The notes under the pieces are model-generated. The model ran no database searches. It was not told where the DNA came from and saw nothing but the letters and a program-made list of their open reading frames with translations. The position numbers and the translations under genes were made by a program. A stretch of DNA of 64,000 nucleotides from Paenibacillus glycinis (GTDB taxonomy: Bacteria; Bacillota; Bacilli; Paenibacillales; Paenibacillaceae). This document shows positions 26,219 to 37,213 of the stretch, one piece after another. How positions within the stretch are numbered: the stretch's first letter is position 1; every line of letters starts with the position of its first letter. The stretch is from contig NZ_JAAAMV010000003.1 of assembly GCF_009909185.1 (NCBI RefSeq), positions 372,001-436,000 on the forward strand, read 5' to 3'.

Positions 26219-27127
26219 TTACCATAAGCTCGTTTCCCCGAATTTGCGGCTGATCCTGTTGCTCGCGTAGACGAGCAGGAAGCCGATGACGCCCATGAAC
26301 AAATCGATCGCCGTGCCGTAGCTGTACGCGCCTTGGAGAATGCCTACCCGGTAAACGTACGTCGATATGATGTCCGACGTATCGTAAGTCGCCGCGTTGG
26401 ACAGGAGGAATACTTTCTCGAAGCCGATTTCGAGCACTTGCCCGACTTGCAAAATGAACATGATGACGACGGCCGTCGAGATCCCGGGCAGCGTCACGTG
26501 CCAGATTTGCTTCAATCTGCCGGCGCCGTCCATCCTGGCCGCCTCGTAGAGCTGCGGATCGATCGTCGTCATGGCGGCCAGAAAGATAATGGAGCTCCAG
26601 CCGGCCTGCTGCCAAACTTCCGAGCCGACGTAGATCGTCCGAAACCACTCGGATTCCTGAAGGAAATTGACGGCCGGAAAGCCCATCCGCTGCAGGAGAT
26701 GGTTCAGCCATCCCGTGCTCGGGGACAGCAGCATGACGATCATGCTCGACACGACGACGGAAGACAGGAAATACGGCAAGTAGCTGACCGACTGCACGAA
26801 CCGTTTGAACAATCTGCCTCTCAGCTCGTTGAGCATCAGGGCCAGCACGATCGGCGCGGGAAACCCGAACAGCAGCTTGTAGAAGCCGAGAAGCGCCGTA
26901 TTCTTGATGATGACGAGGGCGTCGGGATTATCGAAGAACTGTTTGTAGTATTTCAAGCCGACCCACGGGCTGCCCGCGAACCCCTTGAACAGGTTGTAGT
27001 CCATGAACGAGATGACGATGCCGAACATGGGGACGTACTTGAACAAAATATAGTAGAGCAGCACGGGCGCCAGCAGCAGCAAAAAGACGCGGTCGCGCTT
27101 CACTTGCCCGATGACCGATGGCTTCAA
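26219..27127 (-). CDS. ABC transporter permease, LplB/YteP type
   Basis: About 302 residues. The ATG at 27136 directly abuts its AAGGAG, while a TTG three codons later (27127) has it at good distance, so I favour TTG; the difference is three residues. Features of LplB-type permeases are YKYVPMFGIVISFMDYN near the N-terminus and the EAA loop LYEAARMDGAGRLKQIWHVT. It is the second gene of the binding protein-LplB-LplC-peptidase operon. Confidence 0.93.
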   Translation of the reverse strand: MKPSVIGQVKRDRVFLLLLAPVLLYYILFKYVPMFGIVISFMDYNLFKGFAGSPWVGLKYYKQFFDNPDALVIIKNTALLGFYKLLFGFPAPIVLALMLNELRGRLFKRFVQSVSYLPYFLSSVVVSSMIVMLLSPSTGWLNHLLQRMGFPAVNFLQESEWFRTIYVGSEVWQQAGWSSIIFLAAMTTIDPQLYEAARMDGAGRLKQIWHVTLPGISTAVVIMFILQVGQVLEIGFEKVFLLSNAATYDTSDIISTYVYRVGILQGAYSYGTAIDLFMGVIGFLLVYASNRISRKFGETSLW

Positions 27128-27202
27128 ATCCCGCATCTCCTTCCCGAGAGCAGATAGGGCCGGACGTCTTCGGGAGACGCATAGCCCTATCGGCGTTCCT
27201 CT

Positions 27203-28801
27203 TTATTTCGCGTTCGCTTTCACGCGGTCCAGTCCGATTTGGTAGGCGTCGATGAGCTTCTGGGAGCCCAGCTTCTGCAGCTCGGCCAGGAAGGCGTCCC
27301 ATTCGGTCATCGGCGTCTCGCCCATGATGAACTTGGCGACGGCCGTTTCGTAATATTTCCGGATCTGTTCTTCCGTATTGGCGATGGCGCTCTTCTCTTC
27401 CCCGGTCAGCGGCGGCAGGGCGTTGATGACCGGGAACTGGTACTTGGCGGCCTCCGTGTAGGCGTATTGCTCGTTCTCGTTGCTGAGCGACTTCGAAGCT
27501 TCGAAATCGGCCACTCCGTACGCGCCCGTCGTGAACATGCCGAGCTCCTTGCGCAGATCGTTCGGCTCCTTGAACTGCGGCAGGAACTTGCGTTTGCCGT
27601 CCACCATCGTGTACGTCTCGCCTTCTTTGCCCCAGCTCAACAGATCCTTGCCCTCGTCGGAATAGAGGAAGTCGAGATAACGCAGCGCGGCGTCCAGATT
27701 CTTGGTCGTGGAGGAAACCGCGAAGCCGTATTCTTCGAAATTCGTGTTCGGAATGTAAGGCTGGCTGCCGCTGCCGAGCGGCGGCGCCATGAACTTCAGA
27801 TGCGCCCCGTCCGTCAGCTGCGCGTTCATGATTTCGATTTGCCCGATGAACTGGATCGTCATGAACGATTTGCCCGTCGTCATGAACTGCGTCCATGCCT
27901 TATAGTCCATCGACAGCCAATCCGGCGGCGTCAAGCCCTCCGCGTAGAACTTGCGCAGGTAGTCGACCAGCTTCTTGAAGCCGGGATCGGCCGCGCCGTG
28001 CTTGATCTTGCCCGTGGCCGGGTCTTCGTAGAATTCGGGATAAATGCCGAAGGAAGGACCGAAATACTTCAGCGTGTTGATGCCGTGGCGGAAGACGAAC
28101 GGATAGCTGTCGGGATACAGCTTCTTCAGCTTCTTGGCCGTTTCGTACATCTCGTCCCACGTCTTCGGCACCTCGAGCGAATTCTTCGCGAAGATATCGT
28201 CGCGATAGAAGAAGACGGTCTGATTGCCCGCGCCCATGCCGTCGTTGAGCACATGGTACATTTCGCCGCCGGGCGACGTCATTCGCTGCGCGACGTCGGG
28301 TCTGGCTTCCAGAAACGCTTTCAAGTGCGGCATTTTGTCCAGGTATTTGGACAAATCGAGGAATGCGCCTTGCGGCCCGTACTTCTGCGCGTCCGGCGGG
28401 AACACGGACATCAGGTCGGGCATGTCGCCGGAAGCGACGGCGAGCGCGAGCGACTCCGGTCCCGTCTGCGTTTCCTGCTTGATCGTGATATTCGTTTTCT
28501 CTTGGATCCATTTCCATACGGCCCAATCTTCCTTGACGGGCCAGGCTTGGGATTGGTCCGTCAACAGCCTTAGCGTGGCCGGCTCGGGCGTCGCAGGCTC
28601 TTGCGCCGGCTTTTCCGCCGAAGCGTTCGCCGGCGCATTTGCCGGATCGTTCGTACCGGACGCGGCCGGCTCGTTCGGCGCCTGCGCGTTGTTCCCTTCT
28701 TTGTCCGCACACGCGGCGAGCATGGTCGACAGCAGCATGACCGTCGCGAGCATCGTGCTTGCGGCGGCGCCGCGTTTGCTTTTCTTTCTCTGCTTCAACA
28801 T
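27203..28801 (-). CDS. Lpl-type extracellular binding lipoprotein
   Basis: 532 residues from ATG 28801 (MLKQRKKSKRG), with GGGGAGGG seven bases upstream; the open frame to 28951 is not needed. The lipobox is MLAAC near residue 30, followed by an Ala/Pro/Glu-rich linker to about 75. The mature protein is a long family 1 binding protein like LplA/YtcQ (GDMPDLMSVFPPDAQKYGPQ, PKTWDEMYETAKKLK, YDKLNAYTQ-like regions near the C-terminus). It should bind an oligosaccharide or another large solute for the two permeases encoded next. The promoter at 28899-28927 drives the four-gene operon. Confidence 0.93.
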   Translation of the reverse strand: MLKQRKKSKRGAAASTMLATVMLLSTMLAACADKEGNNAQAPNEPAASGTNDPANAPANASAEKPAQEPATPEPATLRLLTDQSQAWPVKEDWAVWKWIQEKTNITIKQETQTGPESLALAVASGDMPDLMSVFPPDAQKYGPQGAFLDLSKYLDKMPHLKAFLEARPDVAQRMTSPGGEMYHVLNDGMGAGNQTVFFYRDDIFAKNSLEVPKTWDEMYETAKKLKKLYPDSYPFVFRHGINTLKYFGPSFGIYPEFYEDPATGKIKHGAADPGFKKLVDYLRKFYAEGLTPPDWLSMDYKAWTQFMTTGKSFMTIQFIGQIEIMNAQLTDGAHLKFMAPPLGSGSQPYIPNTNFEEYGFAVSSTTKNLDAALRYLDFLYSDEGKDLLSWGKEGETYTMVDGKRKFLPQFKEPNDLRKELGMFTTGAYGVADFEASKSLSNENEQYAYTEAAKYQFPVINALPPLTGEEKSAIANTEEQIRKYYETAVAKFIMGETPMTEWDAFLAELQKLGSQKLIDAYQIGLDRVKANAK

Positions 28802-28898
28802 GAATGCACCCTCCCCTTCGACTATTCGCTTCAATAGATGAGGCATCTCGCCGAGGCACCGCTCCGCTTGCGGCGGGTCAGGCCCCCTCGATAACGCT

Positions 28899-28927
28899 AG
28901 CATAAAGCATCGGAGAACGGCGGTAAA
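28899..28927 (-). promoter_or_regulatory. promoter of the Lpl-type transporter and peptidase operon
   Basis: On the minus strand TTTACC (28927-28922) and TATGCT (28904-28899) are exactly 17 bases apart. Transcription would start about 90 bases before the lipoprotein ATG. Confidence 0.55.
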
Positions 28928-28937
28928 TCGGCCGTTC
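28915..28937. promoter_or_regulatory. inverted repeat around the -35 box, operator candidate
   Basis: GAACGGC (28915-28921) and GCCGTTC (28931-28937) are perfect reverse complements, nine bases apart, enclosing the -35 hexamer. This is where a repressor would be expected to bind. Confidence 0.45.
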
Positions 28938-29125
28938 CGACGCGGCTTCAATTCCTTTATGGTTTTCTTGAAATAATCGCAGCTTCCGGGAAAACGCCTA
29001 TTCTTTGTTCGCGAAAACGATCGTCGTTATTCGGCGGCGGCATCCGAAGCGCACGGGGTTTCCCCCGCGGCTCCGGGTGCCGGACGCCGCTTAATCTTAC
29101 TCGGGCAACCGGCTTCGGCCCGTGC

Positions 29126-32100
29126 TTAAGGCGTCTTGAACATCGTCGCGTAATCGAACAGGTACTCGCCCGTATAGCGGCTCGGGCGGAAGACGAACGA
29201 GCTCAGGTTCGAGACGGTTGCGTTATCGTCGTAGAATTTCAGCCCTCCGATCCGGTAGGTTCCGGTCCGCTTGTCGAGCGTGCCGGGAAAGTCCGCGTCC
29301 GAGGTCAGCGTTTTGTAATAATCCGATTGCAGCGTAATGCTGTACCGCTTCGCGTCCATGTCCGCGTCGAACCGGAGGGTCATCCATTGATTAGCCGGTA
29401 TCTCGGCGGTCGAATTCGGGAGCTTGACCAATTTGTTCGTTCCGCCGTCTTTGATCCAATAGCCGAACTTTTTGTCGGAACCGCCCGTAAAGCGGATCAG
29501 ATCCGTTCCGGATCCGCCGACGATCATCTCGAAGTAGCCGACCTTGTTCGCGATGAACTTCGTTTCGAACGTCACTTTGCCGGTGAGCGCCGTCGTCGCT
29601 TTTTGCACGATCGGACTGACCGCCCATTCGTTCGTCGGATCCTCGTAATTATCGAGCACCTTCAGCGCCTTGCCCGCCGTGATCGGCGAGGTTACGGGTT
29701 CGACGACCGTGCCGAAATTGCGGGTAAACGTCCAGCCGTTGCCGTTGGCCGCCGTCGTCCAGCTATCGAACGTCTCGTAGTATTCTCCCGCGGCCCCCGT
29801 TGTCGGCATGGTCAATGCGATCGTCGGACCATCCGTGGATTCGTTGCCGGCGGCATCCTTCGCTTCGACCTTGAATGTATAGGACGCGCCCGGCGTCAAG
29901 CCGGTTACGTCGTAGGACGTTCCGGTGACTTCGACCGCGACGCCCGGCTGATCCGACCGATACAGCTTATAGGAGGCGACATGGCCGGAATTGTCTTCCG
30001 CTTCATCCCATTTCAGCTTCGCGATCGCGGGGAACAGATGGTCGATCCGCAGGGCGTCCGCGGCATCCCAGCCCGGCGCGGTCAAGTCGGGCAGCGTCGC
30101 GGTCGCGGCCGCGCTCGCCTTGGAACGATTGCCGCTCGAATCCACGGCCCTGACGGTAATGGCGTACGTCTGGCCGGTCGACAAGCCGGACACCGTCGCG
30201 GTCAAGGTACCGCCGGCGGGCACGAGCAGTTTCTGCACGCCGTTCGCGTAAATCGCGTATTGCGCGACCGCGACGTCATCCGTGGAGGCGGTCCACGAGA
30301 CGTCGACCGAATGATCCGTTACGTTCGTTAGCGCCACGTTGCCGGGAATCGTCGGTATGACCTCGTCATCCTTCACTTCGATAAGGCCGATCCAGTCGAC
30401 GTTCATCGGACCTCTGGCATTCCAGAGCGTAATGTCGATCGGCCCGGGTTCCAGCACCTTGCCGGTTCGTACCCGCGCCGCTTTCCAATATTCCGGCAGC
30501 GTCCCGTAGTCCACGGTCGTCTCGGTCTCGAAATAATAAGGAGATTCGCCGATCATGGCCAGTCTGGCGCTTTGCTGTCCCGCCGGCATATCCCAGCCCG
30601 ACACGTATTTCACGACGAGATCGTAGGTGCCCGCGTTCGGGACGTTCAGCTGCCATTTGCCCCAAGATCCGACGTCCACCCAGGTCCCGACGCCGGCGCC
30701 GCCCGACAGGAACGGCCGATTCCGATAGACGGTGAACGACGGGTCTCCCTTCGCGGAGTACGCCTCCGCTTCTTTCCAGACGATCGGGGTCGTCTCCCGC
30801 TTCTCGTCGGGATCGTCCCACGTGACCGTGGGCGTCGGCGCGTCCGCCCCCATCTTCTTCAGCTTGACGAGTCCCGCCGCCCCGCGCAGCAGGATCGGAG
30901 CATCGGCTTCCAAGAAGACGCTGTCCGCTTTCCCGTGGGAGGCGAACAAGAATCCGGCCGGCGCTTCGAGCACCTGGTATAGGCCCGGCTCGTTGTCCAG
31001 CTTGCCCCAAGCGACCGGGTTGCCTTCCGTATCGCTATGCCGCTCCAACTCGATCGTGCCAGGCACCCCGTCGATGTCGACGTTCAGCGTGACGGGCGCC
31101 ATCGGTTCCGGCATCGGAGCGTCGTTCAGCTTGAACGCCCGCTGGCCATGCTCGACTTGGACGTTCAGCGTGTCGCCCGCCGTCGTCCAATGAACGCCTT
31201 GCAGCGCCATCTCTTCCGCAGCCGTGCCGCCTTGCGGGATATCGTCCCCGCTGTCCTGATCGCGAAGCCGCGTCAGCCCCGGCGCAAGAACGGCGACTTG
31301 CGTGTCCGCTTGGCCGGATACCGACAGGCGGTCTTGGCCGTAGACGACGGTCGCGGTCTCGCTGCTCGTGATCAGCGCGACGCCGTCCTTCGCGACGCTC
31401 TTGCCGTCGACGAGGAGCACCGTGTCTCCCTTGAAGGCGACGGCCGCCCCGTCGAACGAGACGCTGCCCGCGTTCACGACGCCGCTCGTGCCCGTTCGGA
31501 CGTACACGACGGAACCGTCCTCGAAGGAGAGCTTCAAGTACGCGCCGTTGTTTTCCACGGTCGCTTCTGCCGGTGCGCCGTCGCTTCGTTCGTAGGCTTG
31601 CATCGTCGACACGATCGTCGCCTGGGATGCCTTCGGCGTCACGAATGCCGCGTGTTTCTGCTCCCTGCCCGTGAAATTGCCGCCCGGCTTTCGTTCGATC
31701 CCGTTCTGATCGAGGAAGTTATCCTCCGTAACCGCGGTTAACCCGCCGGGCGTGAGCAGCTTGACCTTCAAGCCGGCGTTCCCTTTCAGAATCGTCGCTT
31801 CCGCGCTCGGCACGTCGACGTCGAGCTCGTCGTCCGCGTGCAGCCACCATTCGAAGTTCGAGCCGCCCGGCTTGTTCGAGGCCAACTGATCGACCACGAC
31901 GAACGTCGAAGGACGCACGTAGATGATTTTCCGGTCCGCCCGGGACAGCATGCCCGCATAGGCGGCCGAGGCGTCGCCGCTCGTCGCGTCGAAGTCGGGA
32001 TGCGTCACGAAGCCGAGAATTTTGCCGTCCGCGTCGATGTCGTTCGTGGGCTGTCCTTTCTTCCGGTCGATCGTGATCGCGTTGGAAGCGAACGTCTGTC

Positions 32101-33853
32101 TGCCGTAATTGATCATGTGTTCGCTCGTGTACGAATCGAAAAATCCGCCTTCGACGGCCAGCGATTCGCCGAACGCTTTGACCACGAAGCTGTTCTGGTC
32201 GGCGTGGGTGTGGTTATAGCTCCCGTACGGACTGGACTTGAAATACAGGGACACGCGGTCGGGATCGTAAAGCTCGGAATGCATCGCGACCTCGCCGATA
32301 TCCTGGAACCATCTGCCGTCCGGCAAATCCACGGGAGGCATGCCGGCCAGGTCGGCATCGCCGTAGAAGTAGTTGAATAACTCTTCGCCGGGCTCCGATC
32401 CGATCGCTTCGGACTCCCATTTCAGCCTTGAATCCTGATACATCTGGGCCAGCCGGTTCAGAATGGAGACGCTGTAATGGCTCGGAGAATCCTCGCTTCC
32501 GTCTCCGAAGACGCCGCCCGGGCTGCCGTGCGGGAACATATAGAGCGGATACAGCCCTTCGTTCCGCGAGTAGGCTTTATCGTAGAGATTGAACCCGCTG
32601 GCGGTATTCAGCACGTCCGTGAATTCCTTGCCGAAGAGGGAGGAATATTGCCAATACCCCGTTCCCTGGGACCAGCCCCCGTCCTCTCCGCCCCAAGGAG
32701 GCATGAAGTTGATATAGTCGGGCACGGTGCCCCGGAACCAGTCCTCGGCTTCGGGCGCATCGTGAAGAAGGGCGATCGCGATCAAGCCGACATAGCCGAA
32801 GTTGGTCCAGCCGTGGGAATCGAACGGCGTTTTCCGAAGCGGATGAGCCGTGACGAGCTCGTCGTACATCGTCTCCGTCCTGGCCACGATCATCGCGCGC
32901 ACGTCCGCTTTCTCGCCTTCCGCGAACAGGGGATAATCATAGATCCAGTCGTACGCCATGGCGGACCGGAGCGCGATATACCGGTGCACCTGATCGTTCT
33001 GCGCATAGCTCGTGCTGCCGTTCGGATTCCATTCGGCGATGCTTATCAACCGCCGCTTCGCTTCGGCCGCGTAGTCCGCGTTGCCCGTCACGAGATAAAG
33101 GAAGGCCGCGTCCGCCATCTTGTCGACGGCCTTGTCGGAGGCTTGGCGCAGGGCCGTCTGCGCGGACTCGTAATCCGCGTCGCGGGGATGCGAGGGCGGA
33201 TAAGGAAATATCGGTTCCGACGGCAGCGCTTCATTAAGGGCGGCCGTGACCGAAGCCAGCTTCTTCTCGTAGAGCGTCTTGCCGGTCGTCGCCTTCAAGC
33301 TCCGGAAATCGGCGAGCGTCTCGGCCGTCGTCCAGATCCGCGGATGGCCCGAGCCGATCTCGTCCAGCAGGTCGTCTACGGAAGGAACGGGAAACGCGAC
33401 GTCGTTATCGCCGTCGATGCGGAACTTGCGGACGTCGCTCCACGCCGACCAGTCGTCCGGAGCGGAAGCACCCGCCGCGTGATACCGGACGCGCCAATAC
33501 CACGTGCCGGGGTCAAGCGCGTGAGAGAAGTTGTAGAAGTTATTCGTCAACTCGTCTTCGTCGTACTCGGCGACGGACAGGTCCGCCGCCCGGCCGACCT
33601 GCAGGCGGTACTTGTCGGCGTTCGCGATCCACGGCCAATGAAAATCGGGCGGGTTCTGCGTCGTCACGAGGCCGTCCTTCGGACCGTAGGGCATATTGTA
33701 CCCCGAGGCCGACGGGGCGGGCCATGCCGGCACGGCCGCGTTCGCCCCGGGCATCCGGGAGAAGCCCCCGAAACATCCCAATGCCAACGCCGCCGCCATG
33801 AACCAGATGAAGCTTTTACGCGTCTTCGTTTTCCTTTCTCTGACTGTCCGCAC
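29126..33853 (-). CDS. secreted heparinase II/III-family polysaccharide lyase, multidomain
   Basis: 1575 residues from GTG 33853, with AAAGGAG upstream; nearby ATGs are out of frame. A signal peptide ends near ANAAVPAW (residue 40). An FN3-like domain (about 55-148) is followed by an alpha-helical toroid (about 165-500; [33 protein letters not shown]) and the heparinase II/III C-terminal beta domain with [12 protein letters not shown] at 547-558, where His residues are probably catalytic or metal-related. After about 1020 come a carbohydrate-binding-like domain ([13 protein letters not shown]), two FN3 domains (1164-1345) and a C-terminal beta-sandwich (1350-1575). It likely eliminates uronic-acid polysaccharides outside the cell; PL12/PL21-type specificity cannot be assigned. 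Confidence 0.85.
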   Translation of the reverse strand: MRTVRERKTKTRKSFIWFMAAALALGCFGGFSRMPGANAAVPAWPAPSASGYNMPYGPKDGLVTTQNPPDFHWPWIANADKYRLQVGRAADLSVAEYDEDELTNNFYNFSHALDPGTWYWRVRYHAAGASAPDDWSAWSDVRKFRIDGDNDVAFPVPSVDDLLDEIGSGHPRIWTTAETLADFRSLKATTGKTLYEKKLASVTAALNEALPSEPIFPYPPSHPRDADYESAQTALRQASDKAVDKMADAAFLYLVTGNADYAAEAKRRLISIAEWNPNGSTSYAQNDQVHRYIALRSAMAYDWIYDYPLFAEGEKADVRAMIVARTETMYDELVTAHPLRKTPFDSHGWTNFGYVGLIAIALLHDAPEAEDWFRGTVPDYINFMPPWGGEDGGWSQGTGYWQYSSLFGKEFTDVLNTASGFNLYDKAYSRNEGLYPLYMFPHGSPGGVFGDGSEDSPSHYSVSILNRLAQMYQDSRLKWESEAIGSEPGEELFNYFYGDADLAGMPPVDLPDGRWFQDIGEVAMHSELYDPDRVSLYFKSSPYGSYNHTHADQNSFVVKAFGESLAVEGGFFDSYTSEHMINYGRQTFASNAITIDRKKGQPTNDIDADGKILGFVTHPDFDATSGDASAAYAGMLSRADRKIIYVRPSTFVVVDQLASNKPGGSNFEWWLHADDELDVDVPSAEATILKGNAGLKVKLLTPGGLTAVTEDNFLDQNGIERKPGGNFTGREQKHAAFVTPKASQATIVSTMQAYERSDGAPAEATVENNGAYLKLSFEDGSVVYVRTGTSGVVNAGSVSFDGAAVAFKGDTVLLVDGKSVAKDGVALITSSETATVVYGQDRLSVSGQADTQVAVLAPGLTRLRDQDSGDDIPQGGTAAEEMALQGVHWTTAGDTLNVQVEHGQRAFKLNDAPMPEPMAPVTLNVDIDGVPGTIELERHSDTEGNPVAWGKLDNEPGLYQVLEAPAGFLFASHGKADSVFLEADAPILLRGAAGLVKLKKMGADAPTPTVTWDDPDEKRETTPIVWKEAEAYSAKGDPSFTVYRNRPFLSGGAGVGTWVDVGSWGKWQLNVPNAGTYDLVVKYVSGWDMPAGQQSARLAMIGESPYYFETETTVDYGTLPEYWKAARVRTGKVLEPGPIDITLWNARGPMNVDWIGLIEVKDDEVIPTIPGNVALTNVTDHSVDVSWTASTDDVAVAQYAIYANGVQKLLVPAGGTLTATVSGLSTGQTYAITVRAVDSSGNRSKASAAATATLPDLTAPGWDAADALRIDHLFPAIAKLKWDEAEDNSGHVASYKLYRSDQPGVAVEVTGTSYDVTGLTPGASYTFKVEAKDAAGNESTDGPTIALTMPTTGAAGEYYETFDSWTTAANGNGWTFTRNFGTVVEPVTSPITAGKALKVLDNYEDPTNEWAVSPIVQKATTALTGKVTFETKFIANKVGYFEMIVGGSGTDLIRFTGGSDKKFGYWIKDGGTNKLVKLPNSTAEIPANQWMTLRFDADMDAKRYSITLQSDYYKTLTSDADFPGTLDKRTGTYRIGGLKFYDDNATVSNLSSFVFRPSRYTGEYLFDYATMFKTP

Positions 33854-34080
33854 ATCATTCAGCTCCTTTGCAAATGGTTTTGAGTCCGCTTACAATCGCA
33901 AAGCATTCAAATGCTCTTTCATCGTAAAGAAAACCCGCGAGCCCGGTAAATCGGCGCAATTGCCCCTGCTGCAACTCCCTTGCGATATTCGGAAAATAAG
34001 CCGATCCTTCGTAAAAAAGCCTAGCGCCTCCGCGGTTGTCGGTTGTCGCATCCAAATCTCGGATCGCCCGCCGCAGACGC

Positions 34081-34114
34081 AAAAAAACGGATACGCCGCT
34101 TAAGGCGCATCCGT
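34081..34114 (-). terminator. strong terminator overlapping the stop codon of the GH106-like gene
   Basis: Arms 34087-34097 and 34104-34114 pair with one A-C mismatch. On the minus strand seven T follow (34087-34081). The TAA stop (34102-34100) is in the loop, so the last codons form one arm of the terminator. Confidence 0.9.
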
Positions 34115-37100
34115 CTTCGAAATATAAATCCGTATCTCCCCCGTCAGCCCGTAGGGACGCAGCACGTAGGCCTCCGTATGCTCCCGTCCCTCCGGGTGAA
34201 ACGAATACCAATCGAGCCACGCTCCGTCCGGCCTGTCGACGTGCAGCGGACCGAGCAGATTGCGCGGGCTCCCGACGACCTCGAGCTCCAGCCTGTTCGT
34301 GCCCGGCACGAGCCATGCCGTCAGTTCGACGGTTCCGGCCGCCCGCCAGGGGATATCCGCTGCGTCTCTCCCGTTCACGGACAACCGCATCGTGATCGCT
34401 TCATACGACCCCAGCTCCATGAAGGTCCTTGCGCCGTCCTCCTGCTCCGCCGCATCGAATTCGAAGCGGTATACCATGCTGCCGCAATAATGGGGATAGC
34501 CCTGCGGGCACCAGTCCCCGAGCCGCAGATTCCCCGGCTCCCGAACCAACCGCCGTTCGCCGTCTATCCCGAAGTCGCCGAGCAGATACGCGTTCTCGAT
34601 CTCCATGTCGTGCATGTACGCGCATTCGATCTCGAGCACGTTCTCTCCCGCGGCGAGAACCGGGAGCTTCACGGTCGTCAGGCAGCGGTCCAAATACCAG
34701 CCTTCCGGGCCTCCCGCGATCGTCTCGCCGTTCAACCGGAAACGAAACCGCTCCGCCTGCTCGAAGGCGACGAACGCATCGCCCGCGGGCACTTCCTTGA
34801 CCCCGAAGACGAACCGGAACGCGACCGGTTCCCCATCGCGCTCGTGAGGCTCGCCGACCCAGAAATGCCGCTGGAGACCGCCGTTCGCGTACACTTGCCG
34901 CATGCCCAGCCTGCCGCGGAGTTCCTTCTGCGCCCGCCACACGTCCATCGTCTCCGACCAAGCTTCATTCCGGACGCGGTATTGGCAGCGGTCCAGCACG
35001 AGCGCGTTCGGCGCGGTTCGCGCGAAGGAGGCCGGCGTATCGAGTACGACGAGCGTCTCCTCTTGCCCGCGCCGTTCCTCCGGCTCTCCAACGGCATCTC
35101 TCTCCGCCTCGGGGACGACGACATACAACTTCGAATCCGTCGGCTCGAACCGCTCCCGGAAGACAAGGTACCCCTCGCGGCTAACCGCGGGGACGGTCGT
35201 CCTGCCGCCCGTGAGCGCATTCCACGACTCGACCCGTCCGCCGCCTTGAATGGCGACTTCCACGTCGTATCCGGCTTGCCGGTCGTTGTTGGCGACGAAC
35301 ACGGCGGTGCAGTCCTCCGATTCCCGGCGCATGCACAGCAGCCGATTCGCCTCTCTGCCGTCATCGCCCAGCAGGCGCACGGCTCGCGGCAGCTCCCGTT
35401 CGATCGCCGCGATCAGCTGCTCGCCGTTCCCGGCCTTTCGGAAACCCGGATGCCCCGTCAACGCCGATAGGTCGTAAGGTTCTCCGTCCAACAACCCTGG
35501 CGCGTCCCCGTACGACAGCAGGATACCGCCGGCATCCAAGTAGGCGAGCAGCAGGTCGCAAGTCGAACGCAGCAGATTCGCCAAGGAAGGCAGCACGACG
35601 ATCCGATAGCTTGCCAGCCCGACCTGCAGCCAATCCCCTTGCACGCGGCCGATCTCCTGCAGGATCAGCTCGTCGCCCAAGTCGAAATCGTAGTGCTCCC
35701 CGAGCAGCAGCCGGACGAAGTCGTTGAATGCCCGGCTGTAAGCCGCCATCGCTTCGGCATTCCCCGCCCCGTTGCGCCATTCCGGCGCCAATACGTCCTG
35801 CCCGAGCCGCGCCCATACCGACGTCGCCGGATGCACGACCAGCACGTCGCGAACGACGCGCCCTACGGTCAGCACCGAAGCGAGCCGGGCGAAGTAATCC
35901 TCCACGACACGATTATGCGGCCACCAGTTGGCGTTGTAATTGAAGGAAGGCGGATAATCCCGCTTGCGGCAGCCGCGAAGCGAGTACAGCGCCACATGGT
36001 GGGTGATCGCGTTGACGCCGAGCGCGAACTGATAATCGCCGATCCATTTGCGCCCTTCGAAGGTCAGGTTCCAGCCCGTCACGCCGTACGTCTCCGTCAT
36101 TACGGTCGGCTTGCCGTACTGGTTCGCGACGCTGGACGCCTCCTTGACCGACAAGCTTTCGTCCGTTTGCTCGCCGAGCGTGTCGATCCCGGGGACGTCC
36201 AGATAACGGTAATGGGGCATGACGGCCCCGCCGTATCGCGTCGCCTGCACCAAGTCTTCTTCCCAGCAGTAATGGCCGGCGAAAGCAAGGCCGTTCTCCC
36301 GGCACCAGTCGCCGATCGGCTTCGAATACGCCTCGCAGAACATCTCCGTCACCGTCTTCCAGTAATCGTGGCGAATCTTGGACGATGGCCCGCCCCGGTA
36401 GAAGAAGTAGGGAAGCGTTTCCCAAATCCCGTATCCGTTCTTCGCCGCGAACGTCTCCGGCAGCGAATCGGTCCAAGCGATCCACGTCATCTCCGGCGCG
36501 TTCAGCCGTTCCTGGAACCCGCGAAAAAAAGGTTCGTCCGTGAAAATGCCGGGGACGGCGCCCCCGAATTCCTCGCCGACGGCCGCTTTGTATTTCTCGT
36601 AAGTCGTCTCGATGAATAGCGCCGCCGACAGCGGGTTCAAGCTGTCGGGATACGCGTCGCCGTGGCACCACTCGTTCGGGCCGGCGACATGCCGTCTCAG
36701 CACCAAGTACGCGTCGTCTTCATCCGCCGGCAACTGCCGGCCATCCGTCCAATCAGCCAACCCGGTGCATGCCAGCAGCTCGTCGCCCCGGATTCGCGCC
36801 CGGTAAACGGCTTGAATCGACGCGTCCGTCCCGTACGCCTTGCAGACGGTCAGCGATAACGCTTTGGCCCGAACGGCGTCGCCCCCTTCGCGGGGTACCC
36901 GTCCGCCGCCCATGCCGGAGGAATAGCGGTCTTCGTCGTACAGCCAGGCATACATGCCTTCTTCCTTTGCTTTGGCGACCGATTGCTTGATCCGCTCCAT
37001 GAACGCGTCGCCCATGTACGGCGTTTCGAGTCCTTCGCGGACATGCATCATGAAGCCGCCCATCCCCTGCTCCTTGAACCCTTCGATCTGCGCGTTCAAT

Positions 37101-37213
37101 TCTCCCTGCTCCAGCTTGCCGTTCCAGGACCAGAACGGCACGGAGCGCCGGTCCGCGGGAGGGTGCGCGAAACGGCCGAGAAGTCCGGCATACGTCGATG
37201 TCGTCTTTGTCAA
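34100..37213 (-). CDS. GH106-like glycosidase (alpha-L-rhamnosidase family candidate)
   Basis: 1037 residues, no signal peptide, so probably cytoplasmic. The N-terminal block (FAHPPADRRSVPFWSWNGK, then GFKEQGMGGFMMHVREG and YAWLYDEDRYSSGMGGG) resembles the TIM-barrel start of GH106 enzymes and related uncharacterised hydrolases. Acidic candidates for catalysis occur in GIFTDEPFF, HYCWEEDL and VMTETYG. The C-terminal third is beta-rich with a galactose-binding-like domain (ENVLEIECAYMHDMEIENA; WLVPGTNRLELEVVGSP). Its ATG overlaps the stop of the membrane-bound AraC gene (ATGA), so both form one operon ending in the 34081-34114 terminator. It probably removes a terminal deoxysugar from an imported oligosaccharide; family assignment is moderate. 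Confidence 0.7.
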   Translation of the reverse strand: MTKTTSTYAGLLGRFAHPPADRRSVPFWSWNGKLEQGELNAQIEGFKEQGMGGFMMHVREGLETPYMGDAFMERIKQSVAKAKEEGMYAWLYDEDRYSSGMGGGRVPREGGDAVRAKALSLTVCKAYGTDASIQAVYRARIRGDELLACTGLADWTDGRQLPADEDDAYLVLRRHVAGPNEWCHGDAYPDSLNPLSAALFIETTYEKYKAAVGEEFGGAVPGIFTDEPFFRGFQERLNAPEMTWIAWTDSLPETFAAKNGYGIWETLPYFFYRGGPSSKIRHDYWKTVTEMFCEAYSKPIGDWCRENGLAFAGHYCWEEDLVQATRYGGAVMPHYRYLDVPGIDTLGEQTDESLSVKEASSVANQYGKPTVMTETYGVTGWNLTFEGRKWIGDYQFALGVNAITHHVALYSLRGCRKRDYPPSFNYNANWWPHNRVVEDYFARLASVLTVGRVVRDVLVVHPATSVWARLGQDVLAPEWRNGAGNAEAMAAYSRAFNDFVRLLLGEHYDFDLGDELILQEIGRVQGDWLQVGLASYRIVVLPSLANLLRSTCDLLLAYLDAGGILLSYGDAPGLLDGEPYDLSALTGHPGFRKAGNGEQLIAAIERELPRAVRLLGDDGREANRLLCMRRESEDCTAVFVANNDRQAGYDVEVAIQGGGRVESWNALTGGRTTVPAVSREGYLVFRERFEPTDSKLYVVVPEAERDAVGEPEERRGQEETLVVLDTPASFARTAPNALVLDRCQYRVRNEAWSETMDVWRAQKELRGRLGMRQVYANGGLQRHFWVGEPHERDGEPVAFRFVFGVKEVPAGDAFVAFEQAERFRFRLNGETIAGGPEGWYLDRCLTTVKLPVLAAGENVLEIECAYMHDMEIENAYLLGDFGIDGERRLVREPGNLRLGDWCPQGYPHYCGSMVYRFEFDAAEQEDGARTFMELGSYEAITMRLSVNGRDAADIPWRAAGTVELTAWLVPGTNRLELEVVGSPRNLLGPLHVDRPDGAWLDWYSFHPEGREHTEAYVLRPYGLTGEIRIYISKTDAP

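Larger units (their letters stand above)
28802..29125. other. intergenic region with promoter and operator-like repeat
   Basis: This 324-base gap contains the promoter of the Lpl-type operon and an inverted repeat around its -35 box (28915-28937). It also holds an imperfect hairpin (29037-29046 with 29081-29090) that may terminate the lyase gene ending at 29126. No gene is visible. Confidence 0.5.
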
